Positions 1 through 9,144 of a DNA stretch of 34,625 nucleotides are shown here, piece by piece (the first letter of the stretch is position 1; each line of letters opens with the position of its first letter). This DNA comes from an uncultured Clostridia bacterium (lineage in GTDB: Bacteria > Bacillota > Clostridia > TANB77 > CAG-508), in NCBI GenBank assembly GCA_944386205.1, contig CALXAE010000006.1, positions 1 to 34,625 on the forward strand, written 5' to 3'. The notes beneath the pieces are model-generated. The model did not search any database and was not told the DNA's origin. It saw nothing but the letters and a program-made list of their open reading frames with translations. The position numbers and the translations under genes were made by a program.

Positions 1-3000
1 AACCTACGATATATCCATCTTCATTTGATTTCCATACCAGTTTTTGTGCAATGATATACATAACGGAAAATCCATTTCTAATAATAGAATCTAATTCTTT
101 ATCTAATCTTGTTTGCACAATTTCTGGTAATGGGTCTCCATATAGCTGATGTGCTTTGTTATAAGCAATATCTTTTATCATTTGCTCACAACCTGGAATA
201 TGTGGTGGACATTTTTCTGGAGATATTGGGCTGATTTGGTCACACATATCTGATATTTTATTGGTATTTGTTACAACCACTTCATAGGCTTTTTCTTTTC
301 CTAAATAGCTAAATTCTTCTAGCATTTCTTCAGTTGTTCGTAAGTATAGCGGTGCTTGATTATCTGCATCATCATATTTTTGTCCAGCTTCTAAAATACG
401 TCTATAAATTTCATCTTGTGGGTCCATAAAATGCACATCACAAGTTGCCACAACTGGTTTGTTTAATTTTTCTCCCAATTCTACAATTTTTCTATTAATA
501 TCTCGTAAAGCCTCTTCATCCGCAACTGTTCCATTTCTAATTAAGAATTGATTATTTCCTGTTGGCTGGATTTCTAGATAATCATAATCATTGGTAATTT
601 CTTCAATTTCCTCATCTGTTTTTCCAAGTTCTATTGCTTGGTACAACTCTCCTGCTTCACAGGCACTTCCTAAAATTAAGCCTTCTGAATATTTTTTATA
701 CAAACTTTTTAAAATACGTGGTTTTCTATAAAAATAATGCAAATGTGATAATGATACCAACTTGTACAAGTTTTTTAGTCCTACATAATTCTTGGCTAAG
801 ATAATGGCATGATAAGTTTTTAATTTTTTATATTCTTCTTTTTTAGCTTCTTCACTTGCTGCCACTCTATCAATATCTTCTACAATGGTTGCTCCTTTTT
901 TCTTTAACATATCTATCATGACATTAAATACTTTCACAGTTGTGTCAACATCATCTAACGCACGGTGTGCCACTTCTACTTTGATGCCTAAGTTTTCTGC
1001 AATTTTTCCTAATTTATATTTCTTATAATCTGGGAATAAGTCTTTTGCTAAGCTTAAAGTATCTAAATAGGTGTAGTTAAAATCATAACCTAATACTTTT
1101 GCATTTTGTCTTAAAAATCCGATATCAAAGTTCGCATTGTGGGCAACAATAACGGTTTCTTTGTCATCTCCCAAAAATTCTAGTAACTTTGGAAATACCT
1201 TTTCAATGGTTTCTGCATCTTTTACCATATCATCTGTGATGTTGGTAACTTCTGTAACTCTTTCTGGGATATGTTTTTCAGGATTTACAAAACAGCTAAA
1301 TTCATCAAGTACTTCTCCATTTTTTACTTTCATAACGCCAATTTCTGTAATCTTTTCAGTCGTTGCTGAAAATCCTGTTGTTTCTAAGTCTAGTACACAA
1401 TAAGTTGTATCAATACTTTGCTTTTTGCCATTATATACAGTTCTCGTATTATCTGGTGCTAAATATGCCTCTACTCCATAGATAATTTTCATATCTGGAT
1501 TGTCATACCCTAATAATTTATGGGCTTCTGGAAAGGCTTGTACAACACCATGGTCTGTTATGGCAATTGATTTCATTCCCCATTTCATGGCTCTTTTGAT
1601 TAAATCTGTTGCTGAAGTCATAGCATCCATTTGACTCATTTGTGTATGCATATGAAGTTCTACTCTTTTAACTTCTGCATGGTCTTCTCTAATTTTCTTT
1701 TTAATGCCTTCTCCTTCTACAATTGTATTTGCCATAATCGTTAATTCATTTGAAAAAGAATCCATTTGTGCCGTTCCTGCAACAATAACCCCTTTTGCAT
1801 TTTTAATTCTTTTTATGACACGTTTGCTATTATCCTTATTTAAGAACGCTTTACAAGTCATACTGCTGGTTCCATCATAGACATCAAAACTAAGTAAGGT
1901 TTTTCCAGATTTTAGCTCTCTATCTTCCATATCAATTACTTCTCCATTGATAGAAACCTTTCCATCATCTACATTTAATTCAGCAATTTTTACCAATGGT
2001 TCTGTAATATTAGGATTCATTCCTAAAATAAGTGGTGTACTTTCATCTTCTTCTGGTAATTCTGGAACATCCATATGACTTACCATAATAGTATTTGCCA
2101 TGATAGTTACATCCCCAACATAAGCATCTAATCCTGCTTTTCCAATTGCTTTAATGACTTTTGCATTTTGAATTTTTTCGATAACTTCTTTTCCTTCAAC
2201 TGCATCTTTTGCAAATGATTTACAAGTAATTGTACCTGTTCCGTCATAAATATCAAAAATTAACATACCTTTTCCAGTTCTGGTCTCACGACACTCACTT
2301 GTTAAAACTCTTCCTTCTATGGTAATTCTTGAATTGCTTGCAGTAATGTCCTTAATTGCCACTTTGTTTTCTTTGGCTTTTGATGGTTTTCCCATAATAT
2401 ATTCTTGCTCTTGGAAATCTTCCATCTCTTCAATCGGTGGCATTCCTTCACTTAATGCCTCGTCTGGAATATATCCTTCCATATCCATAGGTGGTACATA
2501 CTCTGGGTCATTGTATTCTGGCATATTTGTGTATTCCACATGATTTTCCTCATTTTCTCTTTGTTGTTGTGCATTTAATTCTTCAATATGAGCAATTGCT
2601 TTTTCCTCTACTTGCTGAATTTCTTGGCGAATTTCTTCTATCTCTTCTCTTGACAATTGTTCTGTTAGATTTACTTTGTAGTCTTTTCCAAATAAATTTT
2701 TCAAAACCTTTTCTAGCTCTTTATCTGTCTTTTTAGCTTTTAAAAAATCTGCACCTTTAATATGCATTTTGATATTGATTTCATTTCCATCAACTTCTAC
2801 ATCACTTTTTAATAAAAGCATTGGCTTCATTAATGGATATTTATGAGACATATAGGCAATGATGTTTCTCCATTCTGTTTTTATGTCTTTTAGTACTACC
2901 CCCTCATGATAATGTATTATCATATCTATATGCTCAAAATGAAATCTCTCTATTAAAAACTTTTCAAAAAACCATAGTTCTTTAATTTCTATATACTCGT

Positions 3001-3139
3001 CAAAATACAATATGACTTCTAATGTGTTTGTTTTTTTTATAACATTTAGTCCTTGTATATTGGCATATTGTATGTTGGCTTTTGTTTGATAGTCATTAAA
3101 TATTTCTCCTACTTTTTTTGTTTTTACCGTTTCTTGCAT
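1..3139 (-). CDS. polC: DNA polymerase III PolC-type, alpha subunit (partial, C-terminus off the window)
   Basis: This is the replicative polymerase of low-GC Gram-positive bacteria, with a built-in 3'-5' proofreading exonuclease. The start is the ATG at 3139, behind an AAAGGAG site; 1046 codons are present and the catalytic palm is beyond the window. Reading from the N-terminus: a polC-specific N-terminal domain with a charged helix around residue 170-190; two consecutive OB-fold copies at about 260-345 and 380-473; the PHP domain beginning near 496 (VELHMHTQMSQMDA); and, inserted in PHP, a DEDDh exonuclease from about 580 (VLDLETTGF, AHNANFDIGFL, HRALDD). PHP resumes after the exonuclease (SLSHLHYF, ATCDVHFMDP). 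The two OB copies share the pattern FD-YDGT---TCK-F and TIMANTI, so they are an internal duplication; I expected only one. Divergent from the U32 gene. Identity is secure; only the truncation is uncertain. Confidence 0.96.
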   Translation of the reverse strand, partial: MQETVKTKKVGEIFNDYQTKANIQYANIQGLNVIKKTNTLEVILYFDEYIEIKELWFFEKFLIERFHFEHIDMIIHYHEGVVLKDIKTEWRNIIAYMSHKYPLMKPMLLLKSDVEVDGNEINIKMHIKGADFLKAKKTDKELEKVLKNLFGKDYKVNLTEQLSREEIEEIRQEIQQVEEKAIAHIEELNAQQQRENEENHVEYTNMPEYNDPEYVPPMDMEGYIPDEALSEGMPPIEEMEDFQEQEYIMGKPSKAKENKVAIKDITASNSRITIEGRVLTSECRETRTGKGMLIFDIYDGTGTITCKSFAKDAVEGKEVIEKIQNAKVIKAIGKAGLDAYVGDVTIMANTIMVSHMDVPELPEEDESTPLILGMNPNITEPLVKIAELNVDDGKVSINGEVIDMEDRELKSGKTLLSFDVYDGTSSMTCKAFLNKDNSKRVIKRIKNAKGVIVAGTAQMDSFSNELTIMANTIVEGEGIKKKIREDHAEVKRVELHMHTQMSQMDAMTSATDLIKRAMKWGMKSIAITDHGVVQAFPEAHKLLGYDNPDMKIIYGVEAYLAPDNTRTVYNGKKQSIDTTYCVLDLETTGFSATTEKITEIGVMKVKNGEVLDEFSCFVNPEKHIPERVTEVTNITDDMVKDAETIEKVFPKLLEFLGDDKETVIVAHNANFDIGFLRQNAKVLGYDFNYTYLDTLSLAKDLFPDYKKYKLGKIAENLGIKVEVAHRALDDVDTTVKVFNVMIDMLKKKGATIVEDIDRVAASEEAKKEEYKKLKTYHAIILAKNYVGLKNLYKLVSLSHLHYFYRKPRILKSLYKKYSEGLILGSACEAGELYQAIELGKTDEEIEEITNDYDYLEIQPTGNNQFLIRNGTVADEEALRDINRKIVELGEKLNKPVVATCDVHFMDPQDEIYRRILEAGQKYDDADNQAPLYLRTTEEMLEEFSYLGKEKAYEVVVTNTNKISDMCDQISPISPEKCPPHIPGCEQMIKDIAYNKAHQLYGDPLPEIVQTRLDKELDSIIRNGFSVMYIIAQKLVWKSNEDGYIVG

Positions 3140-3179
3140 GTATTTTTGCTCCTTTGTTTTTCTCTTTCCTATGGTTTCT

Positions 3180-3207
3180 ATTATATACTATTTTTTTTAC
3201 ATTTCAA
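3180..3207 (-). promoter_or_regulatory. Promoter of polC
   Basis: On the minus strand TTGAAA (3207-3202) is followed after 16 bp by TATAAT (3185-3180), about 40 bp upstream of the polC start. A TGTCGAA heptamer resembling a Spo0A box lies further upstream (3243-3237). This is by consensus only. Confidence 0.55.
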
Positions 3208-3247
3208 GCGAACAAAATAAAATAAATTAATAAAATTTCGACAATTA

Positions 3248-3281
3248 TGAGACAAAACCCAACCTGGCCCGTTTTGTCTCA
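3248..3281. repeat. Perfect 11-bp hairpin between divergent polC and U32 genes
   Basis: TGAGACAAAAC at 3248-3258 is the exact reverse complement of 3271-3281, with a 12-nt C/G-rich loop. It sits in the divergent promoter region without a T-tract, so it is not an obvious terminator. The TGAGACA string also occurs in the long GGGGACG palindromes of this window, so it may be a degenerate relative. Its role is unknown. Confidence 0.6.
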
Positions 3282-3314
3282 ATTTTATGTAATCTAGAAT
3301 TTCTAGGCATTTTG

Positions 3315-3323
3315 TGGTATAAT
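3315..3323 (+). promoter_or_regulatory. Extended -10 promoter candidate of the U32 gene
   Basis: TGG directly precedes TATAAT (3318-3323), forming an extended -10 (TGnTATAAT) about 90 bp upstream of the U32 start. No good -35 is visible. Confidence 0.4.
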
Positions 3324-3411
3324 TAGATAAAATTGATTTAAAAAGATTTTTTCAAAATAATATATATTATATAGAGAAATAAAAATATAAAACTTAAAAG
3401 GTGGTGGAATT

Positions 3412-5859
3412 ATGGTTGAATTGCTTTCTCCTGTTGGTGATTTTGAATGTTTAAAAGCTGCTGTTCAAAATGGTGCAAATAGTGTATATTTTGGTAGTGA
3501 TAGCTTTAGTGCTAGGGCTTTTGCGTCTAATTTTAGTCTAGATGATTTAGAAAAAGCGATTCAATATGCTAAAATTCGTGGAGTTAAAACCCATTTAACA
3601 TTAAATACATTGGTTACTGATACAGAGTTTGAACAGGCTATGGCTATCGCAAAAAAGGCTTATGAGTTTGGTATTGATGCCATTATTGTTCAAGATTTAG
3701 GTTTAGCAATGGCTTTAATTAAAACATTCCCAGATTTACCTATTCATGGTAGCACACAGATGACGGTTCATAATTTGAATGGTGCTTTAAAGTTACAAGA
3801 TTTAGGTTTTAGAAGAGTTGTTCTTGCTAGAGAGCTTTCTGTCAATGAAATTGATTATATTTGTAAAAATACCAATATTGAAATAGAAACCTTTATCCAT
3901 GGGGCACTTTGTATTTCTTATTCTGGACAATGCCTATTTTCTAGTATGTTAGGTGGTCGTTCTGGAAATAGAGGTAAATGTGCTGGTCCTTGTAGGCTTC
4001 CTTTTGAATTATTGGAAAATAATAAGCCGATTAATTCTGGATATTTATTAAGTACGCGAGATTTATGTGGTTTAGATTTTATCCCTGATTTAATTCGTGC
4101 TGGTGTAAAGTCTTTTAAAATTGAGGGACGTATGAAGTCTCCAGAATATGTGGCAACTGTTACGAGAATTTATCGAAAATATATTGATTTAGCTTTATCT
4201 GATAAAGAATATGTAATTGATGAAAATGATAAAAAAGAATTGTTACAAGTATTTAATAGAGGTATGTCTTCTTCTGGACATTTAAGTAATGAAGCAAATA
4301 AAAATCTTGTTTTTAAAGAAAAGCCTAATAATATGGGACTATTTCTTGGAAAAGTACAAAAATATAATACTAAAAAAGGATATATTACTGTTAAATTAAA
4401 TGAACCAATTGCTATTGGTGATACCATTTCTCTTGAAAAAGAAGATGGCACATATACTATTTCTGAACTTATGGATACAAATTTAAAAAATATTAAATAT
4501 ACTGAAATTGGGCAAACTGTTGTTATTGGCAGAATGAAGGGAAATATTAGGTTAGGCAATCAAATCTATAAAATGAGTTCTAAACGCTTAAATATGATTG
4601 CACATGAAAGTTGCCAAAAAGAGAATAGAAAAATCTTATTAAATTGTCACATTTCTATTCATAAAGAAAGGCCTATCCAAGTTTGGGTTACTTCTGCTAG
4701 TAATATAGAATTGTATAAGGATCTAAATCTAAATTATACAAGTGATGTCATTCCAATAGAAGCAAAAACAAAACCAATTGATAAAAATATGGTAATTACT
4801 CAATTTTCTAAAACTGCTTCTACCCCTTATGCCTTTAAGAATTTTGAAGTTGAGCTAGATGATAAATTATTCATCCCAAAACTAAGTACTCTAAATGATT
4901 TAAGAAGAACAGTTTTAAATATGGTAGGAGAATATGCAATTGATGTAATTACAAGAAAAGATAAATCTGCAATTCCTTGTATTTCTACTACTGATACGAA
5001 ATCATCTATGACGAAGAATGTTTCATATAGTCCTATTAAGAAAACCAAGTTATCACTTTTATTAAATATTTTACATAAAGATTATGATTACACAAAATTA
5101 CACGAAGTTGAAAATGTATATATTCCTTTAAAATACTTTTCTATGAAGGACTATAAAGATATTTTACATATATTAGATGAAAAATATAATCTATACATCT
5201 ATATGCCAACTATTATCAAATCAAATTACAAAAATCTGTTATCTAACAATATAGAAACTACTTTAAATAATTATCATATTAAAGGATTTGTCATCTCAAA
5301 TATCTGTAATGTCAAATTATTGAAAGACTTATTTGTTGATTTGGATAAATCTTTAGAATTAATCACAAATTATACATTTAATGTGTATAATGCTAATACA
5401 ATAAAAGAATTAAAAGAAATGGGAATTTGCCGATATACAATCTCTCCTGAATTAAATAGAAACATGATTTCAGCATTATGTAATTGTAACACCTTGCCAA
5501 ATGAATTAATTGTGTATGGCAGAACTCCTCTTATAAATATGAACTATTGCCTTTTGGGAGAAACAGACAAATGTTATCCTACTTGTAAGCAAAGATGTAT
5601 TACAGATAATGTATATGAATTAAAAGACCGTTTAAATATGAACTTTAGAATATTACCTGACAACATTCAAACGGTTACAACGATTTTTAATAGTAAAATA
5701 ACTTCTATTTATCCAAAAGAGTTTAATGTGGATTATGCAAGAATAGATGTTTTAGATGAAACGATTGAAGATATCAATGAAATTATCCATCGTGTAAATA
5801 ATAACCAGAGATTTGATGGTAGCCATTATACAAATGGAAATTTAAATAAAGAAATTTGA
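3412..5859 (+). CDS. U32 family peptidase-like protein (RlhA/TrhP-type RNA hydroxylation family)
   Basis: An 815-residue protein starting at an ATG behind AAAGGTGGTGG. The U32 signature is clear near residues 156-190: ETFIHGALCISYSGQC followed by RSGNRGKCAGPCR, with the conserved cysteines expected to hold an iron-sulfur cluster. Family knowledge: E. coli RlhA hydroxylates 23S rRNA C2501 and B. subtilis TrhP proteins make the tRNA wobble 5-hydroxyuridine from prephenate. Despite the name, protease activity is doubtful. The length matches the long form with a middle DUF3656-type domain and a C-terminal half containing a second cysteine set (CYPTCKQRC near 725). The stop codon lies inside the left arm of the palindrome at 5852-5926, which also ends the convergent RNHCP gene. 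Which RNA it modifies cannot be told from the sequence. Confidence 0.9.
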   Translation: MVELLSPVGDFECLKAAVQNGANSVYFGSDSFSARAFASNFSLDDLEKAIQYAKIRGVKTHLTLNTLVTDTEFEQAMAIAKKAYEFGIDAIIVQDLGLAMALIKTFPDLPIHGSTQMTVHNLNGALKLQDLGFRRVVLARELSVNEIDYICKNTNIEIETFIHGALCISYSGQCLFSSMLGGRSGNRGKCAGPCRLPFELLENNKPINSGYLLSTRDLCGLDFIPDLIRAGVKSFKIEGRMKSPEYVATVTRIYRKYIDLALSDKEYVIDENDKKELLQVFNRGMSSSGHLSNEANKNLVFKEKPNNMGLFLGKVQKYNTKKGYITVKLNEPIAIGDTISLEKEDGTYTISELMDTNLKNIKYTEIGQTVVIGRMKGNIRLGNQIYKMSSKRLNMIAHESCQKENRKILLNCHISIHKERPIQVWVTSASNIELYKDLNLNYTSDVIPIEAKTKPIDKNMVITQFSKTASTPYAFKNFEVELDDKLFIPKLSTLNDLRRTVLNMVGEYAIDVITRKDKSAIPCISTTDTKSSMTKNVSYSPIKKTKLSLLLNILHKDYDYTKLHEVENVYIPLKYFSMKDYKDILHILDEKYNLYIYMPTIIKSNYKNLLSNNIETTLNNYHIKGFVISNICNVKLLKDLFVDLDKSLELITNYTFNVYNANTIKELKEMGICRYTISPELNRNMISALCNCNTLPNELIVYGRTPLINMNYCLLGETDKCYPTCKQRCITDNVYELKDRLNMNFRILPDNIQTVTTIFNSKITSIYPKEFNVDYARIDVLDETIEDINEIIHRVNNNQRFDGSHYTNGNLNKEI

Positions 5860-5926
5860 ACCATTGGGGACGTGCCAAATCGGACATTTTTTGTCCATTT
5901 TGGCACGTCCCCAATGGTTCAAATTT
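5852..5926. repeat. GGGGACG-core palindrome (short form) at convergent gene ends
   Basis: A 28-nt left arm (5852-5879) is the exact reverse complement of 5899-5926; a small GGAC/GTCC stem lies in the middle. The core reads CCATTGGGGACGTGCCAAA. The outer AAATTTGA on each strand provides the TGA stop of each convergent gene (U32 at 5857-5859, RNHCP at 5921-5919). It has no long T-tract but would form a very stable RNA hairpin in both directions. It belongs to the element family of this window. Confidence 0.9.
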
Positions 5927-6233
5927 GTTTACTACTCAATTCTATGATTAAATCCATATTATCATCTTTTGCTGATTTATTTTTTCTAATAGCTCCACAC
6001 TTTTTACATTTATAAATAATTACATATCCTTTTTTGCTATCTATCTCTAAAGAAACAGGCTCTAAGTCTCCATGACAAGTCTCTTGCCTGTCTCCTGGAT
6101 TTATATCTACATGTTTTGAATGTAAACAATATGGACAATGGTCACGGCAAGAATAACCTAATTTTGGTACTTCTTTCCCACAATTTTCACATATAAATTC
6201 TTCATCAATTTCTGTAAATTTTCTACTTTCCAT
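5919..6233 (-). CDS. RNHCP domain zinc-ribbon protein
   Basis: A 104-residue protein with ATG at 6233 and AAGGAG five bases upstream. It shows the RNHCP pattern: FICENCG near residue 13, CRDHCPYCLHSKHVD (the RNHCP-like core, here RDHCP) near 29, GDRQETCHG near 48, and a last Cys pair YKCKKCG followed by NKSAKDD. Four cysteine pairs suggest two zinc ribbons. The family is common in Bacillota; its function is not established. The upstream gap to the nucleoside kinase gene is filled almost completely by the 151-bp palindrome at 6247-6397. The last residues KQI and the stop are encoded at the palindrome edge. Confidence 0.85.
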   Translation of the reverse strand: MESRKFTEIDEEFICENCGKEVPKLGYSCRDHCPYCLHSKHVDINPGDRQETCHGDLEPVSLEIDSKKGYVIIYKCKKCGAIRKNKSAKDDNMDLIIELSSKQI

Positions 6234-6246
6234 CTTTTCTCCTTTT

Positions 6247-6397
6247 GTCCAATTGGGGACGTTTCTTTTTGAGACATTTTTATGTAAAGTCTATTATTCT
6301 TAAAAAATATAAATATAAAAGTAAAGTTTTTATTATTTTTATTAACAAATGGAACTTTACATAAAAATGTCTCAAAAAGAAACGTCCCCAATTGGAC
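6247..6397. repeat. Long GGGGACG palindrome, copy A
   Basis: 44-nt arms 6247-6290 and 6354-6397 are perfect reverse complements, beginning GTCCAATTGGGGACGTTTCT. The 63-nt interior is AT-only in large part (ATATAAATATAAAAG). It fills the gap between the nucleoside kinase stop (6400-6402) and the RNHCP ribosome binding site. Nearly identical copies lie at 11651-11801 and 18900-19049. Confidence 0.95.
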
Positions 6398-6399
6398 AC

Positions 6400-8040
6400 C
6401 TAATATTTAAAGTCTCCTCCACCTAAAAACTCTTTTAATAGAGAATTATTTGGTACATATTCTTTTGGTATTTCTTCAAAATATTTTAACATGTTGATTA
6501 ATCTAGTTGCTTCTGCATATTCTTTGTCTTCTTTTGTGATTTCTTCTAATAATGGCATAACAATTGGTTTTAATGCTCCTATTTCATATACTAGTGACGT
6601 ATTAAAGATAAAGTTTGCTTCTTCTTGAAATGGGAATATATTTTTCTTTTCTCCATCATTTACTTTATTCCATGTGCTAATAGTGTGTTTTGCTGAATAT
6701 CCTCTAAATTGATGGTCTCTTACTATTCTTCTGATTAACCTTGTATCTGTTGTTGAAATTCTATTAAATCTATCTAAGTTTAATACAGTTAAAGCACTGA
6801 TATATATTTTATATTTTTGCTCAGCTGGTATTTTGCTTGTTAATTTGTCATTTAAGCAATGAATTCCTTCTATTACCAATACTTCGTCTTTTTCTAGTTT
6901 CAATTTTTTGCCATTGTATCTTTTTGTTCCTTCATAGAAGTCAAATTCTGGCATTTCGACTTCTTCCCCATTTAATAGTTTGGTTAAATGATCATTAAAT
7001 AGTTCTAAATCAATTGCTTCTAGACATTCAAAGTCATATTCTCCATTTTCGTCTCTTGGAGTATCTTTTCTTTCTACAAAATAATTGTCTACTGATATAG
7101 TAACTGGTTTTATCCTATTTAGTTTTAATTGAATTCCTAATCTTTGTGCAAATGTTGTTTTTCCTGATGAAGATGGTCCTGCAATTAGTACCATTTTGAT
7201 ATTTTTATTTTTCGCAATATTGTCTGCAATTTTGGCAATTTTCTTTTCATGTAATGCTTCTGCTAATAATATGATGTCTTTAACATTTCCTTCTTTTATA
7301 GCTTCGTTAATTCGATATACTCTTTCTATTTTTAAAATTTTATTGATATCATCATATTCTTCCATAGCCCATGCCAATTTCTTGTTTTTCACAAATTTAG
7401 GCATTCTTTCTGGGTCTTTTTGACTTGGATATCTTACTAAAAATCCATCATTATATCTTACAATTTCAAATATTTTTGTAACCCCTGTTCGATTTGCTAA
7501 TGTTCCATAGCAATAATTATAATAATCTTCACAATAATACATAAAGATTTCTTGATTATCTTCCAAATCTAGTTGTAATCTTCCTTTTGAAGTTTGAGTT
7601 TCATTAAAAAATTTGGTTGCTTCTTCCCTATTCATAATTACTTGTTTTATTGGAAGATCATCTTTTACAATTTGTCTTACCTCTTGAGTTAATTTTTCTA
7701 TAAATTCATCTGTTACTTCTTCGTCCATCAGATCACAAAACATTGAATTTGATAATTGATAATTAACTTCCATTTTTTTATTTGGGCAAATTTTTTCAAA
7801 TGCTTTTCCTACAATATATAATAATGTTCTTCTATATACCTTCATTCCTTCACTTGAAGATGTATCAATTAACTCTATTTTTCCATCTTCTTCTATAAGA
7901 AATGCTAAGTTTTTATATTCATTGTTGAAAGTTGCTGCTAATACTGTATATTGATTTTTTTTGATCTCTTCTTTTAAAACTTCACATATTGTCATTGGTT
8001 TGTCTATTTCTATTATCTTATCTTTATATTGTATCTTCAT
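6400..8040 (-). CDS. Nucleoside kinase with TGS-like N-terminus and uridine kinase domain
   Basis: A 546-residue protein. I choose the ATG at 8040 because AAGGAGG lies 6 bases upstream; a longer reading frame has no ribosome site. The N-terminal 60 residues (MKIQYKDKIIEIDKPMTICE) look like a TGS ubiquitin-like fold; then comes a threonyl-tRNA synthetase second-additional-domain-like part. The C-terminal half is a phosphoribulokinase/uridine kinase domain with Walker A GPSSSGKTT near residue 288, then DNYFVERKDTPRDENG and a lid region RRIVRDHQFRG. It should phosphorylate a nucleoside (uridine/cytidine-like) with ATP or GTP. The family is widely annotated as nucleoside kinase in Clostridia; the exact substrate is unknown. 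Its stop is 3 bp from palindrome copy A. Confidence 0.9.
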   Translation of the reverse strand: MKIQYKDKIIEIDKPMTICEVLKEEIKKNQYTVLAATFNNEYKNLAFLIEEDGKIELIDTSSSEGMKVYRRTLLYIVGKAFEKICPNKKMEVNYQLSNSMFCDLMDEEVTDEFIEKLTQEVRQIVKDDLPIKQVIMNREEATKFFNETQTSKGRLQLDLEDNQEIFMYYCEDYYNYCYGTLANRTGVTKIFEIVRYNDGFLVRYPSQKDPERMPKFVKNKKLAWAMEEYDDINKILKIERVYRINEAIKEGNVKDIILLAEALHEKKIAKIADNIAKNKNIKMVLIAGPSSSGKTTFAQRLGIQLKLNRIKPVTISVDNYFVERKDTPRDENGEYDFECLEAIDLELFNDHLTKLLNGEEVEMPEFDFYEGTKRYNGKKLKLEKDEVLVIEGIHCLNDKLTSKIPAEQKYKIYISALTVLNLDRFNRISTTDTRLIRRIVRDHQFRGYSAKHTISTWNKVNDGEKKNIFPFQEEANFIFNTSLVYEIGALKPIVMPLLEEITKEDKEYAEATRLINMLKYFEEIPKEYVPNNSLLKEFLGGGDFKY

Positions 8041-8283
8041 ACACTTCCTCCTTTTGCATCCCAAATTTATTTTATATGAAATATGCACTTAAGTCAAGTA
8101 TTACAACAACTTGTCAAAATATGTCATAAATGATTTTAGTTATATTGATTTTTTGAACAATGATTTTGTTGAAAGATTTTAATTCTAAAATTTTAGAACT
8201 GTGTGTAATGTTATTTTTATGAATAAAATTGATATTTCTGGATATATTTTAAATAACTATATTTTTGGTGGGAGGAATGTGTT

Positions 8284-8466
8284 ATGGATATGGAAAGAAT
8301 TCACTCAATATTAAATAATAAAGAAAAATGTGATGTATTTTATGATGATAGACCAGTATGGATTCAAGGTGTTAATGAAAATATGGCAAAAGTAGGTTTT
8401 ATCGATAATTTTGAAGAAAAAGATGTCTTTATTCAAGATTTATATGAAAGAAATTTATATAATTGA
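8284..8466 (+). CDS. sspH: Small acid-soluble spore protein, H-type
   Basis: A 60-residue protein with ATG at 8284 behind GGGAGG. The pattern M-x2-ERIHSILNN---CDVFYDDRPVWIQGVNENMAKVGFI matches SspH-type SASPs, which run MDxxRxxxIL--- xVxYxGxPVWIxxVxExxxxAxV. These are minor spore core proteins made in the forespore. A GAATA (8221-8225) and GATATAT (from 8241) pair 15 bp apart is a loose match to a SigG-type promoter. A palindromic element begins 20 bp after the stop. This gene is the main evidence here that the organism sporulates. Confidence 0.8.
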   Translation: MDMERIHSILNNKEKCDVFYDDRPVWIQGVNENMAKVGFIDNFEEKDVFIQDLYERNLYN

Positions 8467-8485
8467 GACAATTAAGATAAGGAGA

Positions 8486-8607
8486 GATGATTTGGGGACG
8501 GAGATAAAATCATCATTTTATATTAATATTAATAAATTATAACAATATTATTATAAAAATGATGATTTTATCTCCGTCCCCAAATCATCTTTCCGTCCCC
8601 AAATCAC
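8486..8607. repeat. GGGGACG-core palindrome with an extra partial end
   Basis: The left arm starts GATGATTTGGGGACGGAGAT at 8486 and runs to about 8519; its complement ends at 8589. The interior is AT-rich. A second, partial end (CCGTCCCCAAATCA) follows directly at 8593-8606, so the right end is duplicated. It lies 20 bp past the sspH stop. Confidence 0.85.
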
Positions 8608-8746
8608 ACTTTCCTCAATTTTAATTTTCGTAAAATCTCTCTTCTATTTCGTAAATTATTTTTTATGTTTCGTATATTTTTAAAATTTGTTCAAAATTAC
8701 TCTCAGAAAACGTATCAAAAATTTGAAAAATTTCTAATAAATTACT

Positions 8747-9052
8747 TCATTTAGCTTTTCTTTTATCATATTTTTCCAAGCCTATTCGAATAGCTATATT
8801 AATTAGTTTAGATATTGATATTCCGTATTTTTCTCTCATTTCTTCGAGTTTTTTATACATAGATTCTCTTATGATAACTGACCTTGCAACATTTATTTCG
8901 TTATTTTCTTTTTTATATATCACAATTTTTTCGCCTAATTCCAAGTCATTAATGCAAGCATCTACGATTTTATTAACAGAGGCATCTAGTTCATTTTCTG
9001 ATATTTCTTTCAGTCTATTTCCACGTCAATGTGGATTTTTGTTCATGTTCAT
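8747..9052 (-). pseudogene. Ribbon-helix-helix protein gene interrupted by an in-frame TGA
   Basis: An open frame from 9052 reads MNMNKNPH, meets TGA at 9028-9026, then continues without further stops as RGNRLKEISENELDASVNKI and on to the real-looking C-terminus ending at 8747. The C-terminal 45 residues (VARSVIIRESMYKKLEEM, then YGISISKLINIAIRIGLEKY) look like a ribbon-helix-helix DNA-binding or antitoxin-like fold. A 65-residue product could start at a TTG (8944), but no ribosome binding site precedes it, and the coherent, non-random sequence upstream suggests the original protein was longer. TGG to TGA would restore ...NPHWRGN. It could be a nonsense mutation, a sequencing error or an intact short gene. 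The target is unknown. Confidence 0.6.
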
Positions 9053-9144
9053 TTGCTTAAAATTTTGATATTTTATATATATTCATATATTTCACATATT
9101 TTTTAAGAATTTTGGAAAACTAGTCTTAACAGCTGGAGGTCATA

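Noticed and set aside
6158..6391. 77-codon minus-strand frame over palindrome copy A
   Set aside because: It is read from the repeat arms and overlaps the well-supported RNHCP start; the repeat explains it.
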